Assembly: GCF_003589595.1 (NCBI RefSeq)
Contig: NW_020654422.1
Coordinates: 19,396,094-19,460,093 of the forward strand
Reading direction: 5' to 3'
Origin: Hyposmocoma kahamanoa
Lineage: Eukaryota > Arthropoda > Insecta > Lepidoptera > Cosmopterigidae
DNA: 64,000 nucleotides
Part shown: positions 1-10,809 of the stretch, piece after piece
Position numbering within the stretch: position 1 is the first letter of the stretch
Layout: the number at the start of each line of letters is the position of its first letter
Translations under genes and position numbers: made by a program
Notes under the pieces: generated by a model
The model's input: only the letters and a program-made list of their open reading frames with translations
Told to the model about the DNA's origin: nothing
The model's database searches: none

Positions 1-528
1 AATGCCCGTGTGGTCTTACAATGCCAGGCGTCTATGATATAGGGATGGGCTCTTCGCCTTACGATTGCAGGAGGTGCGATGGTGGAAACGAGGTGGCAGA
101 GAGCTAACGTCTCTCCGTATATTTAGGGCGTTTTCGCATATCAGCTCCGAATCCGAGAAATGTCGGTCAGAAGTTGTCGTAGTACATATGAAGAATTATG
201 TACTGAATCCGAATTCCGTCTTTCGATCCGAGGTTGAGAACAACTTCAATTAGGACCATTATTTTCGTGGAGCAAAGTAACTACGGTACTATTCGTATTA
301 ACTCTTGCGTACTGCGTCCGAATTACCTCTGTACCATAAATGGAACTTTCTGATGGTACTACGGTAAAGAAAGGCCGAGTCCGATTACGTGCAAAGGTAT
401 CATACTGCATTTGCTAGAGATGAGGTATATCGACAAAGGTTTTCAATAATTGAATATATAGTGAGTGTGTTCATTTCTAATGTTTGAATTTTGATCATAG
501 GTAATGGATTGACATGTCAGTGTTATTA
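1..528. other. Non-coding, no gene seen
   Basis: AT-rich stretch with several loose 'GAATCCGAG' words that also recur near 36.4 kb and 52.6 kb, suggesting decayed copies of a shared repeat. The only short reading frames lack any recognisable protein motif. Confidence 0.5.
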
Positions 529-815
529 CTTTTAGAAAAGGAAAACCGACCTCACAAGTTTGTGGAAATACATCTAAATGTCAAGTTTTATTGAAATCGA
601 TCACCGGGATGTGTGTGAAACCGGATTCATTCCCTAGTTTGCCATCCTTAAAGGTAGAATATTTTCTTAAAAAAAATGGGACCAACCCTGAGGTACCCTC
701 TTTCCAAAAAAAAAGAATCATCGAAATCGGTTCACGAATACAGGAGTAAACGCGTACTATTCACACAAAAAACACAGTCACATTAAGAACCTCCTTCTTT
801 GAAGTCGATTAAAAA
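529..815 (+). repeat. Repeat I copy
   Basis: Dispersed repeat of roughly 290 bp. It starts with an AACCGACCTC-type end, contains the words TTATTGAAATCG and GAGGTACC, and ends near CTTTGAAGTCGATTAAAAAT. The two ends are roughly inverted versions of each other. Other copies lie at 17187, 22752 (inverted), 49940 (inverted, shortened), 51960 and 54470. The class is not settled: it looks like a non-autonomous element common in lepidopteran genomes. No coding capacity is seen. Confidence 0.65.
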
Positions 816-901
816 TAGAATTGAACAACAATATTTTTATCGTTTTTTGACCGTCATTCGTTTTAGAGTTTACTTTACCGGGGATGAACAAAAAATAGTA
901 T

Positions 902-1172
902 TTTTTTATGATTATCAAGAGACGAGACGCACCAGTTTAACGCCTGGTGGTAAGCAACACGCCTACCCGTAACAGTTATAATGTCACTCAAAGCTTCAAA
1001 TCGCAAAGATCTGAAGGACATTGCCAATGCGCCCGTCACCCTGAGACATAAAGTTGACAAGTCCCATATGCCATACTTACATGAATGATTGGTGGCAAAA
1101 AATAGGTATGTATGGCGGCAGTATTTCCCTGGATGAACACTATGACATGGAGCCCCACTGCTACTACACGTA
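902..1172 (-). repeat. Repeat A copy
   Basis: Diverged copy of the dominant family here. On this strand orientation it reads from the GACGGGACGAACAAG-like end through AGCTTTAAATCGCAAAGATCTGA to the TGCTACTAC end. It has no tRNA-like promoter boxes and no reading frame of interest. Confidence 0.75.
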
Positions 1173-1572
1173 ACGGCTAAAAGAATAATTGAACGGATAC
1201 ACGGTCTTTCGGATGGAAACACCGATTTTAGATATCTAGTTGAAATAATCAAATGAAATAATTTATTGTGTACGCACGTCTATAAGGTCTTATTTAACAT
1301 TGTTGTGTCAGTGCGTATTGCCAATTTTACGTCATACAATTTACATAATTAAATTAATTACAAAATGCCACATCTTAATTTAAATTTAAATTCTTAATTA
1401 CATTTATGTTATTGTGTTGTCTTAATTACATTTATATTATTATGTGGTAGTTCACTGTCATTCTATGTTCTTGTCATTTAAGTAATCGCTGACTTTATAA
1501 TATGCTTTCCTAGTCAATAAATGAAATAATCGCTTTTTAAAATTGGCATTGTCGTTAGTCTCAAGTATATTA
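1173..1572. other. AT-rich non-coding
   Basis: Mostly ATTAATT-type low-complexity sequence after the repeat at 902-1172. I see no gene, RNA or clear repeat. Confidence 0.5.
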
Positions 1573-1739
1573 AGGGTCGTATTCTAGAACTCTACTCAAT
1601 GCTCAAGTCAGGATTGCACTGGAAACACAAGCACTGGAAATACGACCCTAATGGCAGGGACTTGAGTATGATTTTCAGTGCTCACTGCAATACTCAAGTC
1701 CTGACTTGAGTATTGAGTAGAGTTCTAGAATACGACCCT
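1573..1739. mobile_element. Foldback MITE flanked by TA
   Basis: A 167-bp foldback element. Both ends read AGGGTCGTATTCTAGAACTC when each is taken inward, and the inverted identity extends about 40 bp with a few mismatches. A TA dinucleotide flanks each side (1571-1572 and 1740-1741), as expected for a Tc1/mariner-type non-autonomous element. It has an inner partial copy of the terminus (TACGACCCTA near 1641). No transposase is present. Confidence 0.8.
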
Positions 1740-1930
1740 TAGACAGCTTATTCTATAGTTTTGGCGCCATCACACAAATATTATCATGAAAGAAGGTAGT
1801 CTTACAGGCAACCAGTTTCAATGTATTGTCGTCATGTACTTTCCATCTAGCTGAAAAGTGTGTGTGTGTGTAATAATAATAAAGATTCACTCTCACAAAA
1901 GAAAGCGTGTATAATTACCAATTTCCTTTT

Positions 1931-2192
1931 TATTATTTTAATCAAGTGACGGGACGAACAAGTTATGTGTCTGATGACAAGCTACACGTCTATCCATAAC
2001 AGTTGCTGTGCCACTCGGAGCTTTAAATCGTCACCCCGAGACATATGACATGTCCTATGTGCCTGTAATTTCACCAGCACCCTTACCCTTCAAAACGACA
2101 ACGCAGTATTTAATGCTCACATTACTGCTTGGCGGTAAAAATAGGTAAGGTGGCAGTATTTCTCTCTTTCACAAGAAACTCTACTGCTACTG
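1931..2192 (-). repeat. Repeat A copy
   Basis: Copy with an internal deletion: the segment between AGCTTTAAATCG and the CACCCCGAGACAT word is missing. The central palindrome AATGCTCACATT is retained, and it ends in ACTCTACTGCTACTG. A short TG microsatellite lies just upstream (about 1859-1870). Confidence 0.8.
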
Positions 2193-2543
2193 ATTAAATT
2201 AAGCTGCAAGTTAACTATCTTAAACGAGAGACTGGAGTCCATATAAGGTAACTAGACATGTGTACAGATCTCCAGGCTCCCACAAATAGACGACCTCAAC
2301 GGACACTCAACGGGTTTTGTATTATGAGCACTGGATGAAGAAGTCCTGGTTCAATTCCCATTGGTTGTATCAATTGAAATGAAACTTTCTAATTTGTACC
2401 GTTGACATACACTGCATACACTATAATGCTTGTCATCTTGCCCAGGGTGCGCCAGTCATACAACAAAGGAATATACGTCTTGCGGGAAGGCTCCTTTCGT
2501 GCACCCCAATTTGCTTCTGGTCTGTGTGTTCTGATTTTGTTGA
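2193..2543. other. Non-coding spacer
   Basis: Single-copy-looking sequence between Repeat A and MITE-1. No gene or RNA is seen. Confidence 0.5.
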
Positions 2544-2551
2544 TCTGGTAC

Positions 2552-3095
2552 CATCGAGTATATAACCAGAAATAGAGACGAATTTATTATATTTATTATT
2601 AATTTAATTTGTTTGAATACTATTCTGCCAAATCATTACGGTGACAACTGCGCTCTGATTGGTCAGCCCGCATTCGAAACAATTGACGGGTGTCGTCAAT
2701 TGTTTCACTTCAAATCGACCAGTTTAACTTGAGCCTTGCTATAATAGACCAAAATTGAAGAAATACACGTTTAATATTTAATTACCGATGAAATGTGGTT
2801 CCGTTTGTTTTGTAATAAGATGTTTTGCTGTTTTTCCCACACCACCGAATGGAACAGCCCTCGATTGTTAGAGATATTATCTTTATTACAATAAATATAG
2901 AATATTTTTGGAATATACGGAGACGTACACACATATCCGTTGTTGGCGCTGTATACTAATTCAGCTTTCTAATTTGTGATTTCAGTACAAAGGAGAGTTG
3001 ATATTTAAAAGTGATATAGGCCCCATTTGCCTGGTGAGTTGCCAGGGATGGATGCCCCTTATTTCGTCTCTGTTTCTGGTTATATGTACTCGATG
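2552..3095 (+). mobile_element. MITE-1, 544-bp copy
   Basis: Terminal inverted repeats of about 30 bp start CATCGAGTA and run through ATAACCAGAAATAGAGACGA, with one or two mismatches. The 8-bp target duplication TCTGGTAC is perfect at 2544-2551 and 3096-3103. Inside, near 2678-2708, is a hairpin with 13-bp arms GAAACAATTGACG. There is no transposase frame, so it is non-autonomous. An 8-bp duplication and CA-starting ends fit hAT- or P-type transposons; I cannot choose between them. Other copies are at 9372 and 50793. Confidence 0.9.
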
Positions 3096-3103
3096 TCTGG
3101 TAC

Positions 3104-3549
3104 TTATTACCTAGTTTGAGACCGAGTATTGGTATGGTATGCCTTGCACATTATAATTATTATAAAATAAAAAATAAAACCAACAACAATAATTGATAGT
3201 ATTGCATGGTTCATTATGGGTAGTTTGAGTTGGGTTCGCCATTTTGAAACAAAATGTTATCGATACTAAATTGTATAATTGAATGAAAATGAAACGGTCC
3301 GTCTCCCTAACGTCTGTAACCATATGTTTTGTCTGTATTGTGTCTGTTCCAATCGAATTAAAGCCAATTACAGTCAAACAAAAGCATATGCCACCGTGAC
3401 TTCAACTTTTGCCGTAGACTGCAGTCTGGAGTTAATTTCGGGTTTTAGAGATCCGTATCCTAATATAAAGCCTCTTGATGGCATAAGTAAATGAAACTCA
3501 TTGTAAGTAGAACTTCAGCAAGGTGGAAGCAGCACGACGTTTATTATAA
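3104..3549. other. Non-coding spacer
   Basis: AT-rich. Short frames exist on both strands (for example 3279-3494) without any recognisable motif. Confidence 0.45.
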
Positions 3550-3752
3550 AGGGAAGTATGCCACCTTACCTGTTTCTGCGGTAATGTCAGCATTACTGTG
3601 TTCCGGTTTTGAAGGGTAAGGGTGCTGGTGAAATTACAGGCACATGGGACTTGTCAAGTTACGTCTCAGAGTGACACTGCAACTGTTACGGACAGGCGTG
3701 TTGCTTACCATCAGGCGCATGTCTTGTTCGTCCCGTTACTTAATATTATATA
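3550..3752 (+). repeat. Repeat A copy
   Basis: Runs from GCCACCTTACCTGTTTCTG through the central GTAATGTCAGCATTACTG palindrome to CTTGTTCGTCCCGTTACTT. The middle GATTTAAAGCTC section is deleted. Confidence 0.8.
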
Positions 3753-4180
3753 AAAAAAGGGTCTATGATATCTCTAAATGATTATAGTAAATGATTTAAT
3801 TAAAAAAAATATTTTTTTTTGAAATATTTATTTACAAAGGGCAACCTACAGTTTCTTAGTCATTATTTTCAAAGAAAATAACTTTGCGAATGAGTAATAC
3901 TATTTATTTTTAAGTTAAATTTACCTACAGATGTTTTGATTTATTTTTACTGAAGAGAAAAGTTTATTTTATTAAGTCAATTTACATCAAGTTTAATAAG
4001 AACTATAGCCAGATCGAAGGGATTTTTGAACCCAAAAATATGAGTAGTTTTATCATTGATAATGATAACATGAAAAATTGTTTTGTATCTAATGTGTCAT
4101 ATAACGCAGAATAGATAGTTTTAAGATGCATACGGAACCTTACATTGTATTCGAAGTACTTTTAGCCACTTTTTGTAATC
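3753..4180. other. AT-rich non-coding
   Basis: Poly-A/T-rich tail after the Repeat A copy, then simple AT-rich sequence. No gene is seen. Confidence 0.5.
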
Positions 4181-4230
4181 TGCGTGGATCACCATATGGC
4201 AGTCTCGCATGCCGTATGGTGATCCACGCA
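4181..4230. repeat. Strong hairpin, 20-bp arms
   Basis: Arms at 4181-4200 and 4211-4230 around a 10-base loop. The left arm reads TGCGTGGATCACCATATGGC and the right arm is its complement with one mismatch. No other copy was noticed in the window. It could be the core of a small foldback element or a structured RNA; the sequence alone does not decide. Confidence 0.75.
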
Positions 4231-4383
4231 TCCATGGGATCTTAGCGCAATTTCACTGTCTCCTTTCAGGATGTAAGTGTGTTTGGATCTGGTCTGCTTG
4301 TCGGATGTCGTTCAAACATACCACTTTTATTTCTTTTATTTTTTTGTGATATTGTCCTTGAGCACGAATATTTAAAGTAGATT

Positions 4384-4640
4384 TTTTTTTTTATTATATC
4401 AAGTGACGGCACGAAGAATTCGTACGCCGGGTGGTAAGCGATCCGCCTAGCCATAACAGTTGTCGTGCCACACAGAGCTTTAAATGGCAAAGCATTGAGA
4501 GGCACTGCCTCTGAAACATAAGTTGACAATTCCCATGTACCTGTAATTTTATCAGCACCCTTAGCCTGCAAAACCGGAACGCATTATTGCTAATATTACT
4601 AATCTAGGCGAACTTCTTCACAAAGAGGTTTACTACTGAC
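4384..4640 (-). repeat. Repeat A copy
   Basis: Begins in a T-rich run followed by TCAAGTGACGGCACGAAG, then the usual order of words, ending in CTTCACAAAGAGGTTTACTAC. Diverged and slightly shortened in the middle. Confidence 0.75.
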
Positions 4641-5426
4641 TAGTTTGTTTTGACCTATAATATAGCTAAGTCAAACTATCATACTGCTTTATTTAATGAG
4701 CATTTTTATCTTCGGAGAACTAGTTTCATTATTGCGATTTATGTCTGGTGTAATGACGCGTAATACATCAAACGGTATTTAAGAAACAAATAATGAAATG
4801 TACTAACACTGTTTCATCTTTATTATATTTGTCATTAAGATGACATGACAAATAGACGGTGGTATTTATGTTAATGTTTTAAACAAACAGTTTTAAGTCT
4901 ACCACAAAACATTTCGCTCGGAACCCTGTCTGAACATAATGCAGAAAGATTATTAACGATAGTACGTCATCGTAATCTTTGAACACGTGGATGAAATCTT
5001 TGCACAAGCGTAGAAAAAGTGCTTATTCTGTTTCGTTCGTTAGTAAAGGTCCGTAAAGGCGGTTTTTTGCTGGTTCCCATGAACCCGACGACAATGGAGG
5101 CGACCTCGCTGAAAGAGCCGAGGAGATCCACGCAAGAATAAATATTACTCGACAATAGGGTAGCTTCTTTGACTTTACCTTGTGTTGCGTGTTGGACATA
5201 TTTTGATACTTGGTGCTTAGCCATATATACTTTGGGAATGTCGATGCCCTGCTGAAGTGCAGCCTATTTATTTCGTTTGTTGCCGTTGTGCACATTTGCG
5301 TTCTTCATCTTCATTTTTCCAATTTATGTTCTTGTTGTCTTTTTACAATTGAATTTGTCTGGCATTAACTTAACGACGACTTTTGACGTGAATTATCTCG
5401 AGCCACAGGTGAAATACAAAATCTGG
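4641..5426. other. Non-coding spacer with an unrecognised ORF
   Basis: A minus-strand frame with an ATG at 5222-5224 runs to 4967 (85 residues, basic, no known motif). It is not supported by anything else and is probably chance. Confidence 0.35.
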
Positions 5427-5434
5427 GATTCATC

Positions 5435-5720
5435 CATTGACTTACAATTATATGGACGTCGGGCGCGCGCTAAAAAGTGTCCGAACTTATAGGGCGTTAA
5501 AATCGTATACAGAGCGTCATTCACGCTCTAGTCTTCGTTTGTTCGGCCGACAGCGAAGCAAGCAAAATTAGACAGTACTGCGATGACATTACAATTTAAA
5601 TTCAACGTTTTAGCTTTTTCATATTCCTTGAAATGTCACTACGTTTAAATAGGTTGACTTGGGACATATTTTTCGTGGTTTTTGTATTAGACCCGTCGTC
5701 CATTTATTTGTAAGTCAATG
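5435..5720 (+). mobile_element. MITE-2, 286-bp copy
   Basis: Terminal inverted repeats start CATTGACTTACAA and continue through TATGGACGTCGGG with a few mismatches. The 8-bp target duplication GATTCATC is perfect at 5427-5434 and 5721-5728. There is no coding capacity. The same element recurs inverted at 54631-54933. Ends starting with CA and an 8-bp duplication again suggest a hAT/P-like transposase in trans. Confidence 0.9.
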
Positions 5721-5728
5721 GATTCATC

Positions 5729-6533
5729 ACAAACATTTTAAACATGTCTATTGTAGAACGATCGAGTAATTCTGTTCGGAAATTGTGAGTTCATATCAAG
5801 AAACCTTCGCTTTATCGATAACAAAAAAAAACAGATCATCACGTGCTCAAAATAAAACAAGCGTGTTTATAAGATTGACGCTGGAGGGAGAAGTGAAAGA
5901 AATTCGTCAAGAGTATGCTGAGGATGGGTTCTTAATCACAGTATACTGGTATACATTTATATGTTTTAATTTACATAATCCAACAAGTAAAAAGATAATG
6001 ACAAAGTTAAGAACGAATATAAAACGCAGAGTTTGAAGGTCAAAATTAATTCGGCGACGGATTTTACAGCTTTTTAATTTATTAAGTAGGTATTCATGGC
6101 TACCTTGTTTTTGTTTAATTTTTACAGCCGATCTTTAAACTTGAACCTGTTTAAACAAGTTATCTTGAACATGATGTAACTATGTAGCTACCTCGACTTT
6201 AAACTACTTTACTTTATTAAGTTACCACGAATCAGGTAACTTACTTTTTTAAGGTGTAAGACGGGAAAAAGAGAAAATACAAATTAATAATAAAACAAAT
6301 ACGGTGGAGTGTGTAGACCTGATATTCTACAATAGCCCTTAATGGTGAAGAACACATAGAATTAAACAATACATCATCATCATTTACACGCATCCACTTG
6401 AGCACGCCGACTCACCTGATCAGGATCAAGGCCACCTTTCTCAGGTCGTCCATTCTTCTTGTCACAGGAACTCCTGCATTACGTTTTCCTTTACGTGGTC
6501 GCCAAGAAAGTCTAGTCTGCTTCATCAACCATA
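5729..6533. other. Non-coding spacer
   Basis: AT-rich. A plus-strand 83-residue frame (5785-6036) starts on a non-ATG codon and has no recognisable motif. The segment 6390-6530 is more GC-rich and leads directly into Repeat F, so it may belong to the same element. Confidence 0.45.
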
Positions 6534-6905
6534 TGTCCGGACATTGTCGCAGGACACTGCCATTTGGCATCTCCGGCACTAGCCCGGAGAGCTAGGTGAG
6601 GACGAGCTAGACATCTTCCGGTCCTTCCGGCCGCATAGGAATTTTTGAACTGGAGAGACACCGTTCATTCGGAGTCGGGAAGTGAGTGTGCCTTACAGCT
6701 CCGCCACCAATGAGGAAATCTGGTAGTCGACTTAGAGTCGGCGGCTCAGCGCCAGCGGTGGCAACCATTAGTCGTGCGGAGCGCGACGGGAAGTGAGCGT
6801 GCCTACAGCTCCGGTACCTATCTGGAAGATAGGGAGGGTACTGTACGTGTACCCGGGGCGGCTCACCTAAGCCACTAGTCTTCGGCCACCGAGGCAGTAG
6901 TAAAT
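6534..6905 (+). repeat. Repeat F copy
   Basis: GC-rich repeat, against an AT-rich background. It begins TGTCCGGACATTGTCGCA and contains GGGAAGTGAGCGTGCC twice and CAGCTCCGGTACC. It shares this order of words with copies at 11038-11262 (inverted), 37918-38185 and 59050-59545. It could be the 3' part of a LINE, but no diagnostic protein motif was found. Confidence 0.7.
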
Positions 6906-7515
6906 AAATATAGAATATGATCTAATGATATAATAATAAAAATATAGAATCTATATAAAAATATGAAAGAGAAGGTGAATGCCTCAGTTTGTCATGGTTA
7001 GTAAATTTATAATAACAACTAGAACTAATTACTAGTAAATAATTCGAAAAAAGAAAAACATAAAGTTTTAACTTTAAAGCAGAAGAATGATTTCTTAAAA
7101 GTATCAAATTATTCCAGTCGAGTTAGATTCGGGACATAGAGTCGTAGTCGGGACAACAAAAGCCATAGCGGGCACCTAACGGACTTTTTTGAGCATCGAT
7201 CAGGATTCGGGATTCCCTTCCTCGTTTATGTAAAGACGTAGTTTTGTTCCCACGCATCCGATAAACTCGAATGTGTGTAAATTAAAACCAAAAACACATC
7301 AAACCAAATATTTTATTCCGCAGGTAATAAAATAACACTCGACATCAAAAATCACTACTCATTCATAGGTTAAGATTTTATTTTGTATCATCACGAACAT
7401 TGAATAGCTAGACAGTACATCATGCATTCGTATCATTAATGTGATCATTGATTTTGCAATAAGCTTTTATTAACATTTCTGAAAAATTTTATAAGTACAT
7501 TTTCTTATAAAAAAC
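6906..7515. other. AT-rich non-coding
   Basis: Very AT-rich. A 61-residue minus-strand frame (6922-7107) is low-complexity and hydrophobic by composition. No gene is seen. Confidence 0.5.
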
Positions 7516-7733
7516 GATTTTTTTTATAACACCAAGTAACGGGATGAACGACTTAGTCGTTTGCCAGGTAGTAAGCGACACGCCTGTACATAACAGTTGC
7601 TGTGCCACACAGAGCTTTGAATCGCAAAGATCTTAGGGGCACTGCCACTGCGCACATCACTTACGTTGACAAGTCCCATCACTTCTTCTTCTCTGGACAA
7701 ACCTTTTCCACAAGGAGCTCTTTTACTACTAAA
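7516..7733 (-). repeat. Repeat A copy
   Basis: Starts after a T run at ACACCAAGTAACGGGATGAACG, retains ACAGTTGCTGTGCCAC and GTTGACAAGTCCCAT, and is then truncated to the terminal CACAAGGAGCTCTTTTACTACT. Confidence 0.75.
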
Positions 7734-8224
7734 AGTGCCCTATAAAAGTTTAGGGTGTTCTACAAATGACGAACTAACTTTATTAAGTCTGAGTTCTTTA
7801 TCGCAAGTTTATTTTTCTTTCTAAAATTAAGGTTATGCTTGCCGTGGTTTTTCGGAAATAATGTTACATATTTAGAACATACATTAATGATTTTATTTGT
7901 TAAGCAACACATTAAACGATATTGATAATTTATTCATTTTAATAAAGACAACAATAGCTGCTGGGTTACATTTAAATTAAATAACATAAAACAAAGCCCA
8001 TCAGATTACTTATTATCTGATTATACAAGAATAACAATAATAACAAAATACGAGAAAATCGTTTTAAAAGTCGAGGTTTTAGGTACGTACCTAAAATCGC
8101 GTTCATTTGTTTGTGCTTTTATTTGTTTATTTGACGAAATATACCCGATTATTCATTTGAAAAAATAGTTTAATTTCCAATGCCGAAAATATTCAGGAAC
8201 TACAAAACACGAGTTTGCACCTTA
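7734..8224. other. AT-rich non-coding
   Basis: No gene, RNA or clear repeat seen. Confidence 0.5.
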
Positions 8225-8468
8225 GAGCGGTTACACGCGGCGATTTTTAGCAACGATGCAGTCGCTAATCTTCTACCTTTGCACACGCGCGCAATTTTAT
8301 GCAGCGATGCAAACGCGCGATTGTATCGATGGAAACGCGCGATTGTATCGATGCAAACGCGCGATTGTATCGATGCAAACGCGTGATTGTATCGATGCAA
8401 TCGCGCGTTTGTATCGATGCAAGTCGTGCGTTTGCATCGTTGCTAAAAGTCACCGTGTGTAACTACTC
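8225..8468 (+). mobile_element. MITE-3, PIF/Harbinger-like, with internal tandem array
   Basis: Terminal inverted repeats of about 38 bp: one end reads GAGCGGTTACAC and the other, inward, GAGTAGTTACAC, both followed by a TTTTAGCAACGATGCA block. A TTA triplet flanks each side (8222-8224 and 8469-8471), the target-site type used by PIF/Harbinger elements. The interior is almost entirely the 22-bp tandem array described separately. There is no transposase. Confidence 0.75.
8309..8440 (+). repeat. 22-bp tandem repeat, about six units
   Basis: Units start at 8309, 8331, 8353, 8375, 8397 and 8419. The consensus begins GCAAACGCGCGATTGTATCG. The last two units are the most diverged. Overlapping short reading frames on both strands here are artefacts of the periodic sequence. 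Confidence 0.9.
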
Positions 8469-8471
8469 TTA

Positions 8472-9320
8472 TTTTGTAAATTAGGTAATTCACAAACTCA
8501 ACTATTTTTAATGTCTTTAGTTTTTAAATTACGTATTAATACACTTGAAATCGTAACCGGTTCGTCATTTTATGACTCTAAAGCAGTTTGTTATCGTAAT
8601 TATATACAGGGTATAACAAAAAGTTCAAATTCAAACTGCATCTGGTGATAATGAAAATGTTCTAGCCGAAAACATAGGCAAATGAATAATTATAAATTAG
8701 TAAAAGTTTCGGTTCCCGGTTTAGTACAAAACGTGTCCGGTTAATTGAAAGTTGTTAAATAAAGAGAGTTTTCGCGAAGTGAAAATTATTTTTAGCTTAA
8801 CTTATCAGTAGCTGATGTCGAGTTGAAGTTCTACGTTGCTTACTCAGGTGTCATGTTAAATAATTGGTAAACAAATAGTTTATATTAAACATTATATAAG
8901 TAGTAGTAGAGGTTCTTTGAAAAGTTCATTCAGGGAAGTCGTCAATTACTTATTTCTACCGCCAAGGGTAGCGTCTGAACCCGGAGTCGATTTAAAGTAG
9001 TAACGGAAACCCAATGAGCCCAAATGCGAGTATCGTCTGATCAAGGGATTGGTTGTTTGTCAAAAATAATTAAATTTGAGAAGCATGCAGTCCCGGGTTC
9101 AGTTGCACCTCGAGAGATGACATTAAATATGTATTGTCTGAACCCGAATTCATTTTCGTTAGATATTTTTATTAAATTATACGACTTGCACGTGGATAAA
9201 GATACTTTGAGTAACAAAACACAAAGTAAAAGGCAATTATATCACAAGCTAACGCTGTACAGTGACGTTTAATAATTTATAATAAATTATAGTTCAATGC
9301 TTGTGTATTAAGTAATTCCA
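8472..9320. other. Non-coding with a small Repeat A fragment
   Basis: Mostly single-copy AT-rich sequence. At about 8905-8972 a diverged Repeat A end (plus orientation) is visible, from GTAGTAGAGGTTCTTTG to ATTTCTACCGCCAAG. An 82-residue frame at 9024-9272 shows no known motif. Confidence 0.45.
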
Positions 9321-9926
9321 GGGTAGCAGTAAAGTGAATATTACTGCGTTCCGGTTTTGGAGGGTAAGGGTCATCGAGTATATAACCAGAAATAGAGACG
9401 AAATAAGGGTCATATATTCTTCCTGGTAACACATTAGCGATACAGCTCTTATAAATATCAACTCCCGTTTGCACTGAAATATAGACAGGCCAACTATTGA
9501 CCTGTGTGTACGTCTCCGTATATTCCAAAAAATATTCTGTATTTATTGTAATAAAGATAATATCTCTAACAATGCCGTGCTGTTCTATTCGGTGGTGTGG
9601 AAAAAATAGCAAAACATCTAATTATAAAAGAAACGGAATCACATTTCATCTGTAATTAAATATTAAATATGTAATTTTGCAATTTTCGTCCACTGTAGCA
9701 AAGCTCAAGTTAACTGGTCGATTTGAAGTGAAACAGTTGACGACACCCGTCAATTGTTTCGAACTCGGGCTAGCCAATCAGAGCACAGTTGTCACAGTAA
9801 TGGTAAGGCAGAATAATTTTCAAACAAATTTAATGACATTTCGTCTCTATTTCTGGTTATGTACTCGGTAGTATGGGTGCTGGTGAAATACAGGCAAGTT
9901 GGACTTGCCATCTCATATCTCAGGGT
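9321..9926 (+). repeat. Repeat A copy split by a MITE-1 insertion
   Basis: The left part (9321-9371) ends in TTCCGGTTTTGGAGGGTAAGGGT and the right part (9871-9926) resumes at GTATGGGTGCTGGTGAAAT. Together they give the normal Repeat A order, with the 8-bp target repeated on both sides of the insertion. Confidence 0.85.
9372..9870 (-). mobile_element. MITE-1, 499-bp copy nested in Repeat A
   Basis: Inverted relative to the 2552 copy. The ends are CATCGAGTA on the left and a slightly mutated ACTCGGTA on the right. The 8-bp target duplication is GTAAGGGT at 9364-9371 and GTATGGGT at 9871-9878 (one mismatch). The internal hairpin with GACGACACCCGTC at its centre is kept. The 111-residue minus-strand frame inside has no transposase motif. 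Confidence 0.88.
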
Positions 9927-10809
9927 ATCATAAAAGAAAATTCACCAATGTAACTAACAGTTCAAAGCTATAGTCCTTATTTAACATCTTAACATAATAA
10001 TGTTTACCCCAGAGATCTACGTAGCCGATACCGGTTTTAGAAGCATAAAGACTGTATAAGCGAGACATGCTGCGCAGTTTGCCAAATGGACGTTGTTTTG
10101 TTCTCTTTTTAAAATTCATTTCTAGAAGAAACAAAATGCCAATGTCAAGAAATTAACCATGCAGGTAGTGTGTCTTTCCTTTTTTATTGAATCTGTGACC
10201 AACAAAAAAAAAAAGAAAAAATGTTTTTTGCATTTGACCATAATGTTATCTGCCGTTAGGTGATGTAGTCGTGAATGGTGCCTATATGCCTATTTATTTA
10301 GATTTGTGTGGTGTCTATTCACTCACGCCTAGAAATGATCTATATTTCCTTTTTATGCGGCACAAATATCTAGGAAGCGTTTCGTGCGGATAAGTATCCA
10401 TTACATAAGGCTATAATTTCTCACTTAAGTACTAGACCTCTAGTTCTGCGGTGATAAAGATGCACATTAATTCATAATAAATTAATACCTTATTGTTATG
10501 TGACTATGCAATAAACATTCCTTAGTCACATGATACTATGGTATTAATAATATTTTTAAAAACATAGTAAGTATGTGTGTTACCCTGTTATATTGCATTT
10601 TGGGCGCTATACTAGTTTTTAAATCAGTACAGTGTATTAAAAACTGACACTGCAGTCGAATTTAGAACCTCTTCCTTTTTTTGAAATCGGTTAATTACAT
10701 AAATTATTTATTTATTGCATAGTGTACTGCCAATATAGGAAACTACTAAAGTAGTTTGACTTACCCTTTGCCATAGGCTAAACCAAACTAAGTAAGTACG
10801 AGTACTAAG
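9927..10809. other. Non-coding spacer
   Basis: No gene or clear repeat seen. The segment is AT-rich with poly-A tracts near 10200. Confidence 0.5.

Noticed and set aside
8309..8440. CRISPR-like periodic repeat
   Set aside because: Units abut with no spacers, and the genome is eukaryotic.
8180..8484. Several overlapping 61-68 residue ORFs
   Set aside because: They are translations of the 22-bp tandem array in different frames and strands.
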